From assembly GCA_002720855.1 (NCBI GenBank), contig PBIN01000002.1, positions 1 to 64,000 on the forward strand: a stretch of 64,000 bases of DNA. Reading direction: 5' to 3'. Source of the DNA: Rhodospirillaceae bacterium. GTDB taxonomy: Bacteria > Pseudomonadota > Alphaproteobacteria > MPNO01 > UBA2964. This document shows positions 37,275 through 47,487 of the stretch, one piece after another. Below the pieces are notes generated by a model that saw only the letters and a program-made list of their open reading frames with translations, searched no databases and was not told where the DNA came from. Position numbers and translations under genes: made by a program. How positions within the stretch are numbered: position 1 is the stretch's first letter; the number at the start of each line of letters is the position of its first letter.

Positions 37275-39062
37275 TTACAACGGCCATACCAACAATATCA
37301 TTGGAATGGCGACAAGAATAATTAGGACCTCAAGTGGTAGGCCCATCCGCCAATAATCGCCGAAATGATACCCGCCGGGTCCCATAATGAGCGTGTTGTT
37401 CTTGTGTCCGATAGGGGTCAGGAATGCGCAAGACGCAGCAACAGCAACGGCCATCAGGAATGGGTCAGGATTGGCGCCAAGGCGTGTTGCGACATCAACG
37501 GCAATCGGTGCAGCAATTACGGCGGTTGCCGTATTGTTCATAACGTCCGACAGCGTCATCGTTATAATCATTAGCAAGGTCAGGGCAACCCACGGTGCGT
37601 ATCCGGCGGACCAAGCGACAAGTTGACCCGCGATTAGAGTGGTGCCGCCACTGGATTCCAACGCCTGACCGATAGGGATGAGGGTGCCCAAGAGAACAAT
37701 CACGCTCCATTCGATTGATCGGTATAGATCGCGGATTGGTACGATACCGCTTCCGACATAAACGATCACGACCAGACCAAGCGCTACTGGCAGGTAAATC
37801 AAACCCATGCTGGCGAGTAAAATCGCGGCCGCGAAGGCGAGGGTCGCCCAACCGGCAAACTTTCGTTGAATAAGTTGAATACCTCGCTCAGCAAGTGGCA
37901 GGACGCCAAGGCGTCGCGTCGCGATTTCAAGGCTGTCCGCAGAGCCGAGAAGTAACAAGACGTCGCCCGCCAGTATTTTTGCGCTTGATAATTTCTCGCG
38001 AAAACGTCTCCCCTGACGCGATACACCCATGAGACTAACGCCCTGCAACCGCAGCAGCTGCAAATTTTTGACAGAACGATTTTCAGTCCGGGCACCAGGC
38101 GGTACGACAACCTCGATCATCTCCAAATTTTGGCCTTCGAGAATCTCATGGCCTTTTATGTGTTCGACATTGCCCAGCTTCAACGCGGCAGTGAAAGACT
38201 CTATGCCTTCTGGGCCACCCTCGATGACCATTAGGTCATCGGGCTGAAGTAGGTATCGCCTTGCAACACCGGGTAGTCTTTGACCATTCCGGATTAACCC
38301 AAGGATTATGACGTTGTGATTGTCGGCTTCTTCGCTGAGCTCGCCGACGCGTTGTCCAATGACAGCACTTTCCTCCATGACTTTAAGCTCGGAGACATAT
38401 TCCCCTAGCGCTTCCAGCTCGGCGCCGACATCGGACTCCGTTCGTGCTTTTGGTATCAGCCGCCAGCCGATCACCGTGACGAATAAAATTCCGATAACGG
38501 CGCAGGCGGCCCCGACAGGTGCGAAATCAAACATGCTGAAGGGTTCGCCAACCGTCTTTTCGCGATAGGCCGCGATAATGATGTTTGGTGGCGTGCCGAT
38601 AAGTGTGATTAGACCTCCTAGTATGGAAGCAAATGATAACGGCATTAGCGTTAGGGCGGGGCTTCGGAGGCTCTTTTTGGCCGCCTGAAGGTCCACCGGC
38701 ATCAACAATGCCAAGGCAGCCACATTATTCATTACGGCAGATAAAACGGCCGAGACGCCAGACATGATCCCAATATGGGCCCATAGCGCCCGAGATGCAT
38801 CGATGGTCTTACTGGCGACCAGTTCGATGACTCCGCTATTGGTAAGCCCTCTGCTAACGATCAGGACGAGCGCGATGATAACTGTTGCCGGGTGACCAAA
38901 TCCTGAGAAGGCCTGTTCGACGGGTACAACGCCCGCCACGATCGAAATCATTAGTGCGCTAAAGGCGACTAGATCGTAGCGCCAGCGTCCCCAAATCAAC
39001 AACGCAAACAATCCCGTCAAAATTGCAAACAGAATTGTTTGGTCTGTTGTCAGTTCGCCCAT
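37275..39062 (-). CDS. SLC13-family permease with two TrkA-C domains
   Basis: A protein of 595 residues. The two membrane halves (about 1-205 and 405-595) flank two cytosolic RCK-C/TrkA-C domains (about 210-290 and 300-380; DDLMVIEGGPEGIESFTAAL, GDVLLLLGSADSLEIATRRL). Sodium-binding-like motifs are SAVMNNVAALALLMPV and SDVMNNTATAVIAAP. Such proteins carry sulfate, other oxyanions or dicarboxylates. It starts behind GGAG and precedes the molybdoenzyme, suggesting transport of that enzyme's substrate or of molybdate-like anions; this is inference. Confidence 0.88.
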   Translation of the reverse strand: MGELTTDQTILFAILTGLFALLIWGRWRYDLVAFSALMISIVAGVVPVEQAFSGFGHPATVIIALVLIVSRGLTNSGVIELVASKTIDASRALWAHIGIMSGVSAVLSAVMNNVAALALLMPVDLQAAKKSLRSPALTLMPLSFASILGGLITLIGTPPNIIIAAYREKTVGEPFSMFDFAPVGAACAVIGILFVTVIGWRLIPKARTESDVGAELEALGEYVSELKVMEESAVIGQRVGELSEEADNHNVIILGLIRNGQRLPGVARRYLLQPDDLMVIEGGPEGIESFTAALKLGNVEHIKGHEILEGQNLEMIEVVVPPGARTENRSVKNLQLLRLQGVSLMGVSRQGRRFREKLSSAKILAGDVLLLLGSADSLEIATRRLGVLPLAERGIQLIQRKFAGWATLAFAAAILLASMGLIYLPVALGLVVIVYVGSGIVPIRDLYRSIEWSVIVLLGTLIPIGQALESSGGTTLIAGQLVAWSAGYAPWVALTLLMIITMTLSDVMNNTATAVIAAPIAVDVATRLGANPDPFLMAVAVAASCAFLTPIGHKNNTLIMGPGGYHFGDYWRMGLPLEVLIILVAIPMILLVWPL

Positions 39063-39183
39063 TTTTTTCTCCGCGCGAGACGCATTCCAAGATTATTGAA
39101 TTTCCCCTTTGCCTTGATTCGATCCTACTGCAATAACGGTATCAGCACATCAACACGATTCTGCAAGAGATCAGGGAAAAAGA

Positions 39184-40032
39184 ATGAAACTAGTACGTTA
39201 CGGCGAAAAGGGTGCTGAGAAGCCAGGTATCATTGATGAAAACGGCGTCCTTAAAGATCTGTCAGGCGAAATCGGGGATATCACGCCGGATATCGTAGCG
39301 CCACAAGGGTTGGCGGCAATGAATGCAATAGACGTACAAGCTTTGCCGGAAGTTTCTGGAAACCCGCGCTTTGGCGTACCGGTCGCAGGTATCCCAAAAA
39401 TTGTGGCGATTGGACAGAATTATATGAACCACATTCTGGAAATGGGTTATACGCCGCCAGAAGAGCCGGTAATTTTTGTCAAAGCGATTAGCTCTCTTAC
39501 AGGACCTCATGATCCGATGGTTAAACCCAAGACGTCGACCAAGTTTGACTATGAAGTCGAACTGGCGGCGATTATCGGAACGACGGCGCAAAACGTTGCC
39601 GCCGAAAACGCTCTCGATCATGTTGCGGGTTATGCCATTATGAATGACGGTTCTGAACGCGCATTCCAACGTGAGCGCTCCGGTGGGACGACGAAGGGCA
39701 AAAGCGCTGATACCTTCGGACCTCTTGGACCATGGTTAGTCACAGCGGATGAGTTTGGTGACCCGCAAACCAAACGCATTTGGACCAAAGTAAACGGTGA
39801 AAATCGGCAGGACGGACACACCTCGGACATGGTATTCGGTATTGCCCAGCTGGTTTCTTATGTCAGCGAGTTTATGTCACTTAATCCCGGTGATGTTTTA
39901 ACGACTGGTTCACCGCACGGTGTCGCTGCCGGGTTTGATCCACCGAAATGGCTGCAGCCTGGCGATATTATCGAAATGGGAATTGACGGGCTTGGCGAGC
40001 AACGTCATGAAGTGGTCGCCTATCAGGCTTAG
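39184..40032 (+). CDS. Fumarylacetoacetate hydrolase family protein
   Basis: A protein of 282 residues with the FAH fold. The N-terminal half ends near GIPKIVAIGQNYMNHILEMG; the metal-binding acidic residues are in EPVIFVKAISSL, FDYEVELAAIIG and GYAIMNDGSERAFQ. The C-terminal GDVLTTGSPHGVAAGFDPPK is characteristic. Family members cleave beta-diketones or 2-oxo acids; ureidoglycolate lyase and acylpyruvase are the nearest known roles. It converges with the RidA gene, overlapping by 4 nt. Confidence 0.9.
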   Translation: MKLVRYGEKGAEKPGIIDENGVLKDLSGEIGDITPDIVAPQGLAAMNAIDVQALPEVSGNPRFGVPVAGIPKIVAIGQNYMNHILEMGYTPPEEPVIFVKAISSLTGPHDPMVKPKTSTKFDYEVELAAIIGTTAQNVAAENALDHVAGYAIMNDGSERAFQRERSGGTTKGKSADTFGPLGPWLVTADEFGDPQTKRIWTKVNGENRQDGHTSDMVFGIAQLVSYVSEFMSLNPGDVLTTGSPHGVAAGFDPPKWLQPGDIIEMGIDGLGEQRHEVVAYQA

Positions 40033-40499
40033 TCCGCGACTTCAAAAACGCCTTCAATCTCCATACAGAATTCGCGTGGAAGTTCGAACATACCGACAGC
40101 ACTCCGCGCATGTTGGCCTGCCTCAGGGCCAAAGAGCTCGTAGAACAGATTAGATGCACCATCGATTACAGCGAATTGCCTTTGAAATCCGGGAGCTGAG
40201 TTAACCATTCCGTTAATTTTAACGATTTGTGTGATCTGATCGAGCGACCCAATTTTTTGCTTTACGGAAGCGAGCATACAAAGTGCCGTTGCGCGCGCAG
40301 CGGTCACAGCTTCCTCTTCCGTAACCGTATCTCCAACCTTGCCGTGGACTATTACGTCAAAGTCGGCAGGCGGCGGGTGTCCGGAAATATAAAGCAAATT
40401 CCCGGTTTGAACGCATCCTGTACGGTTGGGGCTTGGGTATACGAAAGGCGTTGGCAACGACAATCCCATTTCCTTTAGTTTCGCTTCGATGAGATCCAT
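40029..40499 (-). CDS. RidA family protein
   Basis: A protein of 156 residues from ATG 40499 (MDLIEAKLKEMGLSLPTPF); the open frame continues to 40559 but GGAAA lies just before 40499. The RidA/YjgF pattern is seen in YISGHPPPADFDVIVHGKVG and IVKINGMVNSAPGFQRQFAV. It belongs to the longer YjgF-related group in which the enamine-hydrolysing Arg of RidA is not clearly conserved, so the activity is uncertain. Confidence 0.85.
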   Translation of the reverse strand: MDLIEAKLKEMGLSLPTPFVYPSPNRTGCVQTGNLLYISGHPPPADFDVIVHGKVGDTVTEEEAVTAARATALCMLASVKQKIGSLDQITQIVKINGMVNSAPGFQRQFAVIDGASNLFYELFGPEAGQHARSAVGMFELPREFCMEIEGVFEVAD

Positions 40500-40641
40500 T
40501 GATTTTTTCCAATTCAATTCCAGAAGAATGAGCGTGAGATAGACAGGGGAGTCTGTCAATCCAACTGCAGGGTTTTCCTATGCTGAAGCTTGGCGTATGA
40601 CCACCAGTGGGCGAAACATTCGAACGATTTTAGGATTAGTC

Positions 40642-41868
40642 ATGACCGATCAAAAAGGGGCCCTCGCAGGCGTTACCGTTCTGGATCTTACCCGCATCCT
40701 TGCTGGCCCATTTTGTACACAAACCCTGGGCGACCTCGGTGCCGATGTTATCAAGATTGAGCGTCCCGGTGGCGGCGATGACACGCGCCGTTTCGGTCCA
40801 CCATTCCTGAAAGACGACAAAGGAAACGATACTGTTGAAAGCGCATACTTTATGGGAGCGAACCGTAATAAGCGATCAGTGGCTATCGATATATCAAAGC
40901 CCGAAGGGCAGGCGCTGATCCGCAAGATCGCTGAAAAAGCTGACGTTGTCGTTGAGAATTTCAAGTTGGGAAATCTAGCACGCTACGGATTGGGGTATGA
41001 CGACCTAAAAGAAATCAACCCGGGTCTGGTTTACTGCTCGATTACAGGCTTTGGACAAACCGGTCCCTATGCAGAACGGCCCGGCTATGACCCTCTCATT
41101 CAGGCGATGGGTGGTATCATGAGCGTTACCGGAGATCCGGACGGTGAACCGATGAAAGCCGGTGTTCCCATTGCCGATATTATGGCAGGGATGTATGCGA
41201 CGGTGGCCATTTGTGCGGCACTTCGCGCCCGCGAAGTAAATGGCGAAGGCCAGTATATCGACATTGGAATGCTTGATACACAGGCGGCTTGGCTTTCAAT
41301 TCAGGCGATGAATTTTTTGATTGGCGGAGAAAACCCTGCCCGGTTGGGAAATGGTCATCCCAACATTGTTCCTTATCAGGTTTTTGCCACTGCAGATGGC
41401 CACATCATGTTGACCATCGGGAACGATGACCAGTTTAGACGGTTTTGCGATTTTGCCGGTTGTATCGAATTGGCAGACGATGAACGCTTCGCGACCAATG
41501 GTGGCAGGGTGAAAAATCGTGAGCCGCTGATAGAGGCAATGAAACCGGTGCTGGCCAGTAAAACTTCAACGGAATGGCTCACTGAACTCGAACGCCTGAC
41601 AATCGGCTGTGGTCCTATTAATACGGTCGATCAGGTGTTTGCTGATCCCCACGTTCAAGACAGAAATATGGTCATCAATATGCCCCACGAGGCGTTGGGC
41701 GGCGACGATGTCCCTTTGGTCGCAAGCCCGTTGCGACTTTCTGAAACTCCGGTGACCTACCGTCACTCACCGCCGGTGCTGGGAAGTGATACGGAGGACG
41801 TCCTGAGGGAAGTTCTGGAACTGGACGATGCTGATCTTGACCAATTGAAAGCAGAAAGCATTATTTGA
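40642..41868 (+). CDS. CaiB/BaiF-type CoA transferase
   Basis: A protein of 408 residues from ATG 40642, with AGGA 6 nt upstream. Class III CoA-transferase signatures are LAGVTVLDLTRILAGPFCTQ, LGADVIKIERPGGGDDTRRF and the GYDPLIQAMGGIMSVTGDPD region with the catalytic Asp. It activates a carboxylic acid by CoA transfer. With the neighbouring FAH-type enzyme it suggests organic-acid catabolism. The gap that follows contains a CtrA box. Confidence 0.92.
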   Translation: MTDQKGALAGVTVLDLTRILAGPFCTQTLGDLGADVIKIERPGGGDDTRRFGPPFLKDDKGNDTVESAYFMGANRNKRSVAIDISKPEGQALIRKIAEKADVVVENFKLGNLARYGLGYDDLKEINPGLVYCSITGFGQTGPYAERPGYDPLIQAMGGIMSVTGDPDGEPMKAGVPIADIMAGMYATVAICAALRAREVNGEGQYIDIGMLDTQAAWLSIQAMNFLIGGENPARLGNGHPNIVPYQVFATADGHIMLTIGNDDQFRRFCDFAGCIELADDERFATNGGRVKNREPLIEAMKPVLASKTSTEWLTELERLTIGCGPINTVDQVFADPHVQDRNMVINMPHEALGGDDVPLVASPLRLSETPVTYRHSPPVLGSDTEDVLREVLELDDADLDQLKAESII

Positions 41869-41907
41869 GAAAGAAAAGGGCGGAAAACAGGCTTTTTTCC
41901 TGTCATA

Positions 41908-41924
41908 TTAACGTTTCGTTAACC
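41908..41924. promoter_or_regulatory. CtrA binding site
   Basis: TTAA-CGTTTCG-TTAACC matches the full CtrA consensus TTAA-N7-TTAACC with the correct 7-nt spacing. It lies 109 nt upstream of the hybrid kinase gene. CtrA is the cell-cycle and motility regulator of alphaproteobacteria. This predicts CtrA control of the kinase and the following response regulator. Confidence 0.75.
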
Positions 41925-42032
41925 ATAAGCGAAAGAAGTTGTATGATCGCTCGGAGAAGCGGACTGCAATAGGGACCAGATGCCTGTGAAAATTTATTCG
42001 AAACTCTGTCACTTGCGGAGGTTTTGGGAGTG

Positions 42033-45000
42033 ATGTCCGCAGTGGAGCCTTCTTATTTATACGTTCTTGCGATCGGTTGTGGCTTTCTCTTCGCCTGGTT
42101 CGTCTGGCAATTCAGCAAACTCAAAAAGAAAAATGAAGAACTGGAAAAGGATGTTTAGGATCGGGAAATCGTCATCGATACCTTGCGGGGCACCGAGGCC
42201 CGTTTTTACGAAGTAACCGAGTCTTCGCCCGTTGGTTTTTTCTTTACGGACATCGATGGCCGTAGAATTTATGCCAACCGGCGGCAGCAGGAATTAACAG
42301 GTCAGACAAACGATGAAAATGAAACCAATGGCTGGTTAGAATCGCTCCATCCTGATGACCGGGGCATGGTCAAAGACGCCTGGCAGGCGACGTTGTCTCG
42401 CAATGAACCTTTCTTGATCGAGTACCGATTTATATTGCCCTCCGGAGAAATACGCTGGGTTTTGGGGCAAGCCGCACCGCAACGAGACAGTACTGGAAAA
42501 ATTGTCGGTTATATGGGGACGGTTACGGATATAACTGAACGAAAATTATCGGAAGAGGCGCTCAAGGATCATGAAACACGCCTCGTAGAGGCACAGCGCA
42601 TTGGTAATATTGGGTTTTGGGAAAGGGATCTCGAAACCGACGCGATAATCTGGTCAGACGAGATGTATCGAATCTACGGGCAAAACCGTGAAGACGGCCC
42701 GATGTCACCTGATCAAATATTTTCTCGTTTTCCCGAGGAGGACCGCGACCGCATCAGAGGGCATTTTCGAAAATGTCTCGAAACCGGTGTCCCATTTGAT
42801 GCCGATCACCGAATAAACCGATTAGACGGGGAACTTCGCTGGATTCACGTCAAGGCGGAGGTCACGTCTGATACTTCTGGAGTTCCAAAGAAATTCTTTG
42901 GTACGACTCAGGATATCACCGAAACCCGTCAGATGCAGATGGCTCTTAAGCAGAGCGAAGATCGTTTTCGAATGACATTCGATGACGGTGGTGCGGGAAT
43001 GTTCATTTGCGACATTGAGAGCCGGTTTGTTCAGGTCAACAAAGCATTTTGCAAACTACTCGGATACGAAGAAGACGAGCTTATAGGACGCAAGAGTTCA
43101 GAAATTACCCATCCTGATGATGTGGCGGATATGCCGAAAATTTATGAAAGGCTTGCCGAAGGGACTACCGAAACGGAAAGTCAGGATAAACGTTATTTGC
43201 ACAAAAATGGCGATGTGGTTTGGGTGTACGTTTCTGGATCTACAATCGACGATTCAATCGATGGGAAACGTTATGTCTTTACGACGGTTCAGGATATCAC
43301 TGATCGAAAACTTGCCGAACAAGAGCGGGAAAAAGGCGAAGAACGGCTAGAGGAAGCCCAACGTATTGGGAACTTCGGTGTTTGGAGTCGCGATATCGAT
43401 TCCGGGGTGATCGAATGGACTGATCAGGTTTATCGAATTTTCGGATTCGAGCCCCAGTCGTTCGAGCCGACTCTTTCAGATGTTAGGGAACTTTGGCATC
43501 CGGATGACGTTGAGACGGTTGAAGCAGCGCTCGCTGCAGTCTTTGAGACCGGTGAAAAATATGACTGTGATCATCGCATCGTTCGCCGCGATGGCACGGT
43601 GAGAACGGTCCATGAGCAAGCTGAACTAGAACGCGACGAGGTAGGGAATCCGCTCCGCCTGTTTGGTACCGTCCAGGACGTGACAGAAATCCGAATGGCA
43701 AGAGATGAACTGCGGCTTAGCGAGGATCGCTTCCGAACAGCGTTTAATGCTGGCGGAGCCGGTATGGTGATCAGCGATTATGAAGGACGTTATGTCGAGG
43801 CCAACCGCGCCTTTTGCGAATTTGTCGGCTACGAACTCGAAGAACTGCGCCAGATGACATCTCGTGATTTGACGCACCCCGATGAGAGGTCAATTTATGA
43901 CGAATTGCGGGAGGGCTTGCGGTCAGAAGACAGGGTCAATATCCGCGAGAAAAGATATGTTCGGAAAGATGGTGAGACCGTATGGGCGATTACCACCGGG
44001 GCCCGGGTTGTTGATCCCCGTACCGATGACGTTGTTGTTATTTCAAATATTCAGGACATTACCGAGTTGAAACGCGCCCAGGAAGCGCTTGTGCAAAACG
44101 AAGCACGATATAGAGGCGTCTTCGACCTGGGTGCAGCTGGCGTGATTGTGCTTTCCAAAGAAGGTGATCTGCTCGAGTACAATAGAGCATTTGCGGAGTT
44201 TATTGGTCACTCCGATGAAGAGTTGGCAGAGATGAAGGCAATGGACCTCATGCACCCTGCAGAGAAGGAAAGCGCGTTGGCAAATCGAAAGGCGCTATTT
44301 GCGGGTGAGGCCGAGAATTTTTATGTCGAACGGCGTTTCCTCCACAAGACTGGCAAAGAGGTGTGGGCCCATCTGAGCGTGTCGGTCATGCAGATGGAAG
44401 GCCTTGACCCGCTGCAGGTAATTATGTTTCAGGATATTACCGAGCAGCGGGCAGCGGCCAATGCATTGGCGAGGACAACAGAGCTTCTGGACCTTGTACG
44501 TGAGGTCGCTCTGTCCGCCAATCAAACGACCAACTTTAATGAAGTCGTTCAGTTCTCCCTTGACCGGGTTTGTGCCTTTACGGGGTGGTCTGTCGGTCAT
44601 GCTTACGTATTGCCGGAAAACGAGGAAGACCTTTTGGAACCGATGAGCGCGTGGTACCTCAGAGATCCCGTTAAATACGAAGAGTTCCGCGAGAAAACCA
44701 GAACAACACCGGTTGATAAAGGGCGGCAGCTTGTTGGAGAGGTTTTGGAAACCGGAAAACTGGTGTGGCGTGAAACAACACCAAAAGATCCCAATAATGT
44801 CGGACCGCGCGGCGCTCTTTTGCAGGGTTTGGGGCTTAGGTCAGGTTTCGGCACGCCGGTAAAAATGGGCAATGAAACTGTTGGTGTTTTGGAATTCTTT
44901 TCTGAGGGGAACGACGCCTATGATGCAGAACTGGCTGATGCGCTGACTCAGGTTGGAACGGAGCTAGGACGTGTGTTTGAGCGTCAGCGTTCGGAGCTCG

Positions 45001-46537
45001 CATTGCAACGTCGCGAAAAGCAGTTGCGCCAGATTATCGATAATGCGCCCGTCTGGATTTTCGTGAAAAATCGCGAAGGGCGCTACCTAATCGCGAATAA
45101 GGCGGTTGCCGATAGTTATGGGGTGACAACTGAAGAGGTACTCGGAAAAAGGCAGGAAGAATTTTATAAATATCCTGAAGAAATTGAGCGCATTCGAAAT
45201 TTAGATAATGAGGTCATTGAGGGAAAACGTTCGAGGCTGGTTCGAGACACAAAAATATGGAATTCCAAGGGTGAAGAACGCGACATGCGGATGTTCAAGC
45301 TGCCGTTCGAAACAACTGACGGTGAAGCGGCAGTACTCGGTATCGCCTCAGATGTCACCGACGAAAAGCGCGCGGAGAGCGAGTTGTGGCGAATGCAGCG
45401 TATGGATGCTCTTGGCCATATGACCGGCGGAGTGGCACATGACTTTAATAACCTCCTGACTATTATTCTTGGAAACCTGCAACTTCTTTGCCGTCGCGTT
45501 GACGATCCCGCAATTGTTGCGCTGGCGGAAACAGCAGAGCGTGCGGCGCGAAGAGGGGGGATGTAACTGGCAGATTATTGGCATTTGCACGCTCACAACC
45601 ATTGGCACCGCAACCTACAGATATCGAAAAACTAATCGATGACACGTCCCCACTGCTTGAACGTTCGGTTGGAGCGGGAATTACCGTGGAAACGCGATTG
45701 GCACCTAATTTGTGGTGGGTGCAAATAGATGCTGCGCAGCTAGAAAATGCTTTAATTAACCTCGCCGTCAACGCTCGCGATGCTATGTCCGACGGCGGTA
45801 AAATCGAAATCTGGGCGGAAAATTTCCGGTTGAGCCGCCGGTCTAAAAACCAAGAACCAAATCTTATACCTGGTGACTACGTCCGGATATCCGTTCGCGA
45901 CAATGGTTCCGGAATGCCCGAAGAGGTCTTGGCCCGTGCTTTTGAACCATTCTTTACGACGAAGGCATTTGGTGACGGCAGTGGGTTGGGTTTGAGTACG
46001 GTTTACGGGTTTGCCGAGCAATCAGGAGGCGGTGTCTCGATTGACACTGAGATTGGCGAGGGGACAACGGTGAACTTATTTCTACCGTACGCAGAAAAAA
46101 CGGAATCGGAGGCCAGAGATACAGCCCCAATTGAGACCGATGGAAAACGTGAATCGATCCTATTGGTTGAAGACAATGAAGATGTCAGAGCATTTGCCGC
46201 GACGGTTCTCCGAAACCTCAACTATACCGTAATCGAGGCAGAGACCGGCGACGATGCCTTAATCATGTTTGAGAAGACGGCTGTAGACCTTTTGTTCAGC
46301 GATGTTCTGCTCCCCGGGTCATTGAATGGAAAGGCACTTGCGCGGACGATTCTCGCTCGTGATCCCGCGTTGCCTGTGGTTCTGGCGTCGGGAAATTGGG
46401 ATCTTGCGAATAGTGGCGGTACATCCGATGTTCCAGAACAGGCCATCATTTTACAAAAGCCCTACACGGCGACCCAGCTTGGCGCTATTATTCAAAACCT
46501 GTTTAGTAAACAAATTGCCGGGAGGGTTGGATCTTGA
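42033..46537 (+). pseudogene. Multi-PAS hybrid histidine kinase, interrupted by TAG and a frameshift
   Basis: Restored, the product has about 1,500 residues. Order: N-terminal membrane helix (LYVLAIGCGFLFAWFVWQF), coiled coil, six PAS domains, a GAF domain (from about LARTTELLDLVREVALSANQ), a seventh PAS, HisKA with the phospho-His in MTGGVAHDFNNLL, HATPase (ENALINLAVNARDAMSDGGK) and a C-terminal receiver (phospho-Asp in DLLFSDVLLPGS). Translation from ATG 42033 meets an in-frame TAG at 42156-42158 (expected Gln), and a G6 run at 45555-45560 lacks one G, producing a stop at 45564. An open frame restarts at TTG 42183 and another at TTG 45578. Both breaks would separate sensor, kinase and ATPase parts. 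Confidence 0.85.
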
Positions 46538-46905
46538 GCAAGAGGCGTCTTTTGGTTGTCGATGACGAACCTGATATTGCTCGGTATATCGGGCAGGTCG
46601 CTGAGGGCCTCGGGTATGAAACGCGTGTAACAACAGACGCTGGAACCTTCAAAGAAAGTTTCAACGGATTTGAACCTGACGTAATCATCCTCGACGTCGT
46701 GATGCCTGAAATTGATGGGATAGAACTCGTCAAGTTTTTGGCGACCCAGGAATGCGGTGCGCGAATTTTGGTGATCAGCGGTTATGCCCAACGTTATTTG
46801 GACAACACGAAGGCTCTTGGCGAGGCGTTCGGCCTGAATTCCGTGACGGCAATGTCGAAACCTATCGAGCTTCCAAAGCTTGAAGAATTTTTAAACGCAG
46901 CCTGA
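46534..46905 (+). CDS. Single-domain response regulator
   Basis: A protein of 123 residues consisting only of a receiver domain: acidic pocket DDE at 10-12, phosphoacceptor D54 (VIILDVVMPEIDG), and the conserved Lys in AMSKPIELP. It starts at TTG 46534, overlapping the kinase stop, behind GGGAGG. It is the likely cognate output or shuttle for the hybrid kinase upstream. Because it is coupled to an interrupted gene its expression may depend on reinitiation. Confidence 0.88.
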   Translation: MSKRRLLVVDDEPDIARYIGQVAEGLGYETRVTTDAGTFKESFNGFEPDVIILDVVMPEIDGIELVKFLATQECGARILVISGYAQRYLDNTKALGEAFGLNSVTAMSKPIELPKLEEFLNAA

Positions 46906-46914
46906 TTGATAATA

Positions 46915-46989
46915 TGGAGCGGGTAGAGGGAATCGAACCCTCGACACCGAGCTTGGGAAGCTCGTGCTCTACCACTGAGCTACACCCGC
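46915..46989 (-). tRNA. tRNA-Gly (anticodon CCC)
   Basis: On the minus strand the gene begins GCGGGTGTAGCTCAGTGG and ends CTACCCGC, then discriminator T and encoded CCA (46917-46915). The anticodon stem-loop CGAGC-TTCCCAA-GCTCG gives anticodon CCC at 46957-46955. The T-arm GAGGG-TTCGATT-CCCTC is perfect. Confidence 0.96.
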
Positions 46990-47067
46990 GACATTGCGAA
47001 AAACATATATTCAATTGTTGTGGCGGCAAAGAGTGGTGGCCGCAAAAATTTAGGAGACAGCTTGCGA

Positions 47068-47475
47068 ATGCCGGGTAGAAAATTGGTAGGCAAGATCGCA
47101 ACAGGTTTGGGTAAGGCATCTGATTTTACCGAAGTTCCGTGGGCAAAATCCGCTTTCCGCAAGATACTCGGCGAGGATCCCTACCCGGGTACCGTCAATA
47201 TAATTCTGTCGAAGGTCGAGTATCTGGAAATTTGGGAACACGTTAGAACCTCGCGCGGGATTGTGGTTAGCCCACCGCAGCCAGATTGGTGCGACGCTTT
47301 TTGCTATAAAGCGAAAATTTCCGGAAAAATAGATGCGGCGGTTGTTTTGCCGGATGTTGCTGAATATCCGCAAGATCAGGTCGAGCTAATTGCTCCAGTA
47401 AATGTCCGAGAAGCACTTTCTCTTGCTGACGGTGATAATGTCGAGATCGAAATCCTTGATGTTGAATGTGAATAA
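47068..47475 (+). CDS. CTP-dependent riboflavin kinase-like protein (DUF120)
   Basis: A protein of 135 residues from ATG 47068; TTG 47062 is also possible, with AGGAG at 47052-47056 placed between the two spacings. It carries the archaeal RibK pattern: an N-terminal GKIATGLGKASDF, then GEDPYPGTVNIIL, DWCDAFCYKAKI, AAVVLPDVAEYPQDQVELIA and a terminal DGDNVEIEI. Archaeal RibK makes FMN from riboflavin using CTP. Bacterial members are less studied. The enolase-superfamily gene follows after 12 nt. Confidence 0.75.
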   Translation: MPGRKLVGKIATGLGKASDFTEVPWAKSAFRKILGEDPYPGTVNIILSKVEYLEIWEHVRTSRGIVVSPPQPDWCDAFCYKAKISGKIDAAVVLPDVAEYPQDQVELIAPVNVREALSLADGDNVEIEILDVECE

Positions 47476-47487
47476 TAGGTGCATGGC

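Noticed and set aside
42156-42158. Pyrrolysine insertion at TAG in the kinase gene
   Set aside because: The position is a linker, not a catalytic site, the gene has a second lesion, and TAG is used as an ordinary stop elsewhere in the window (for example 2249-2251).
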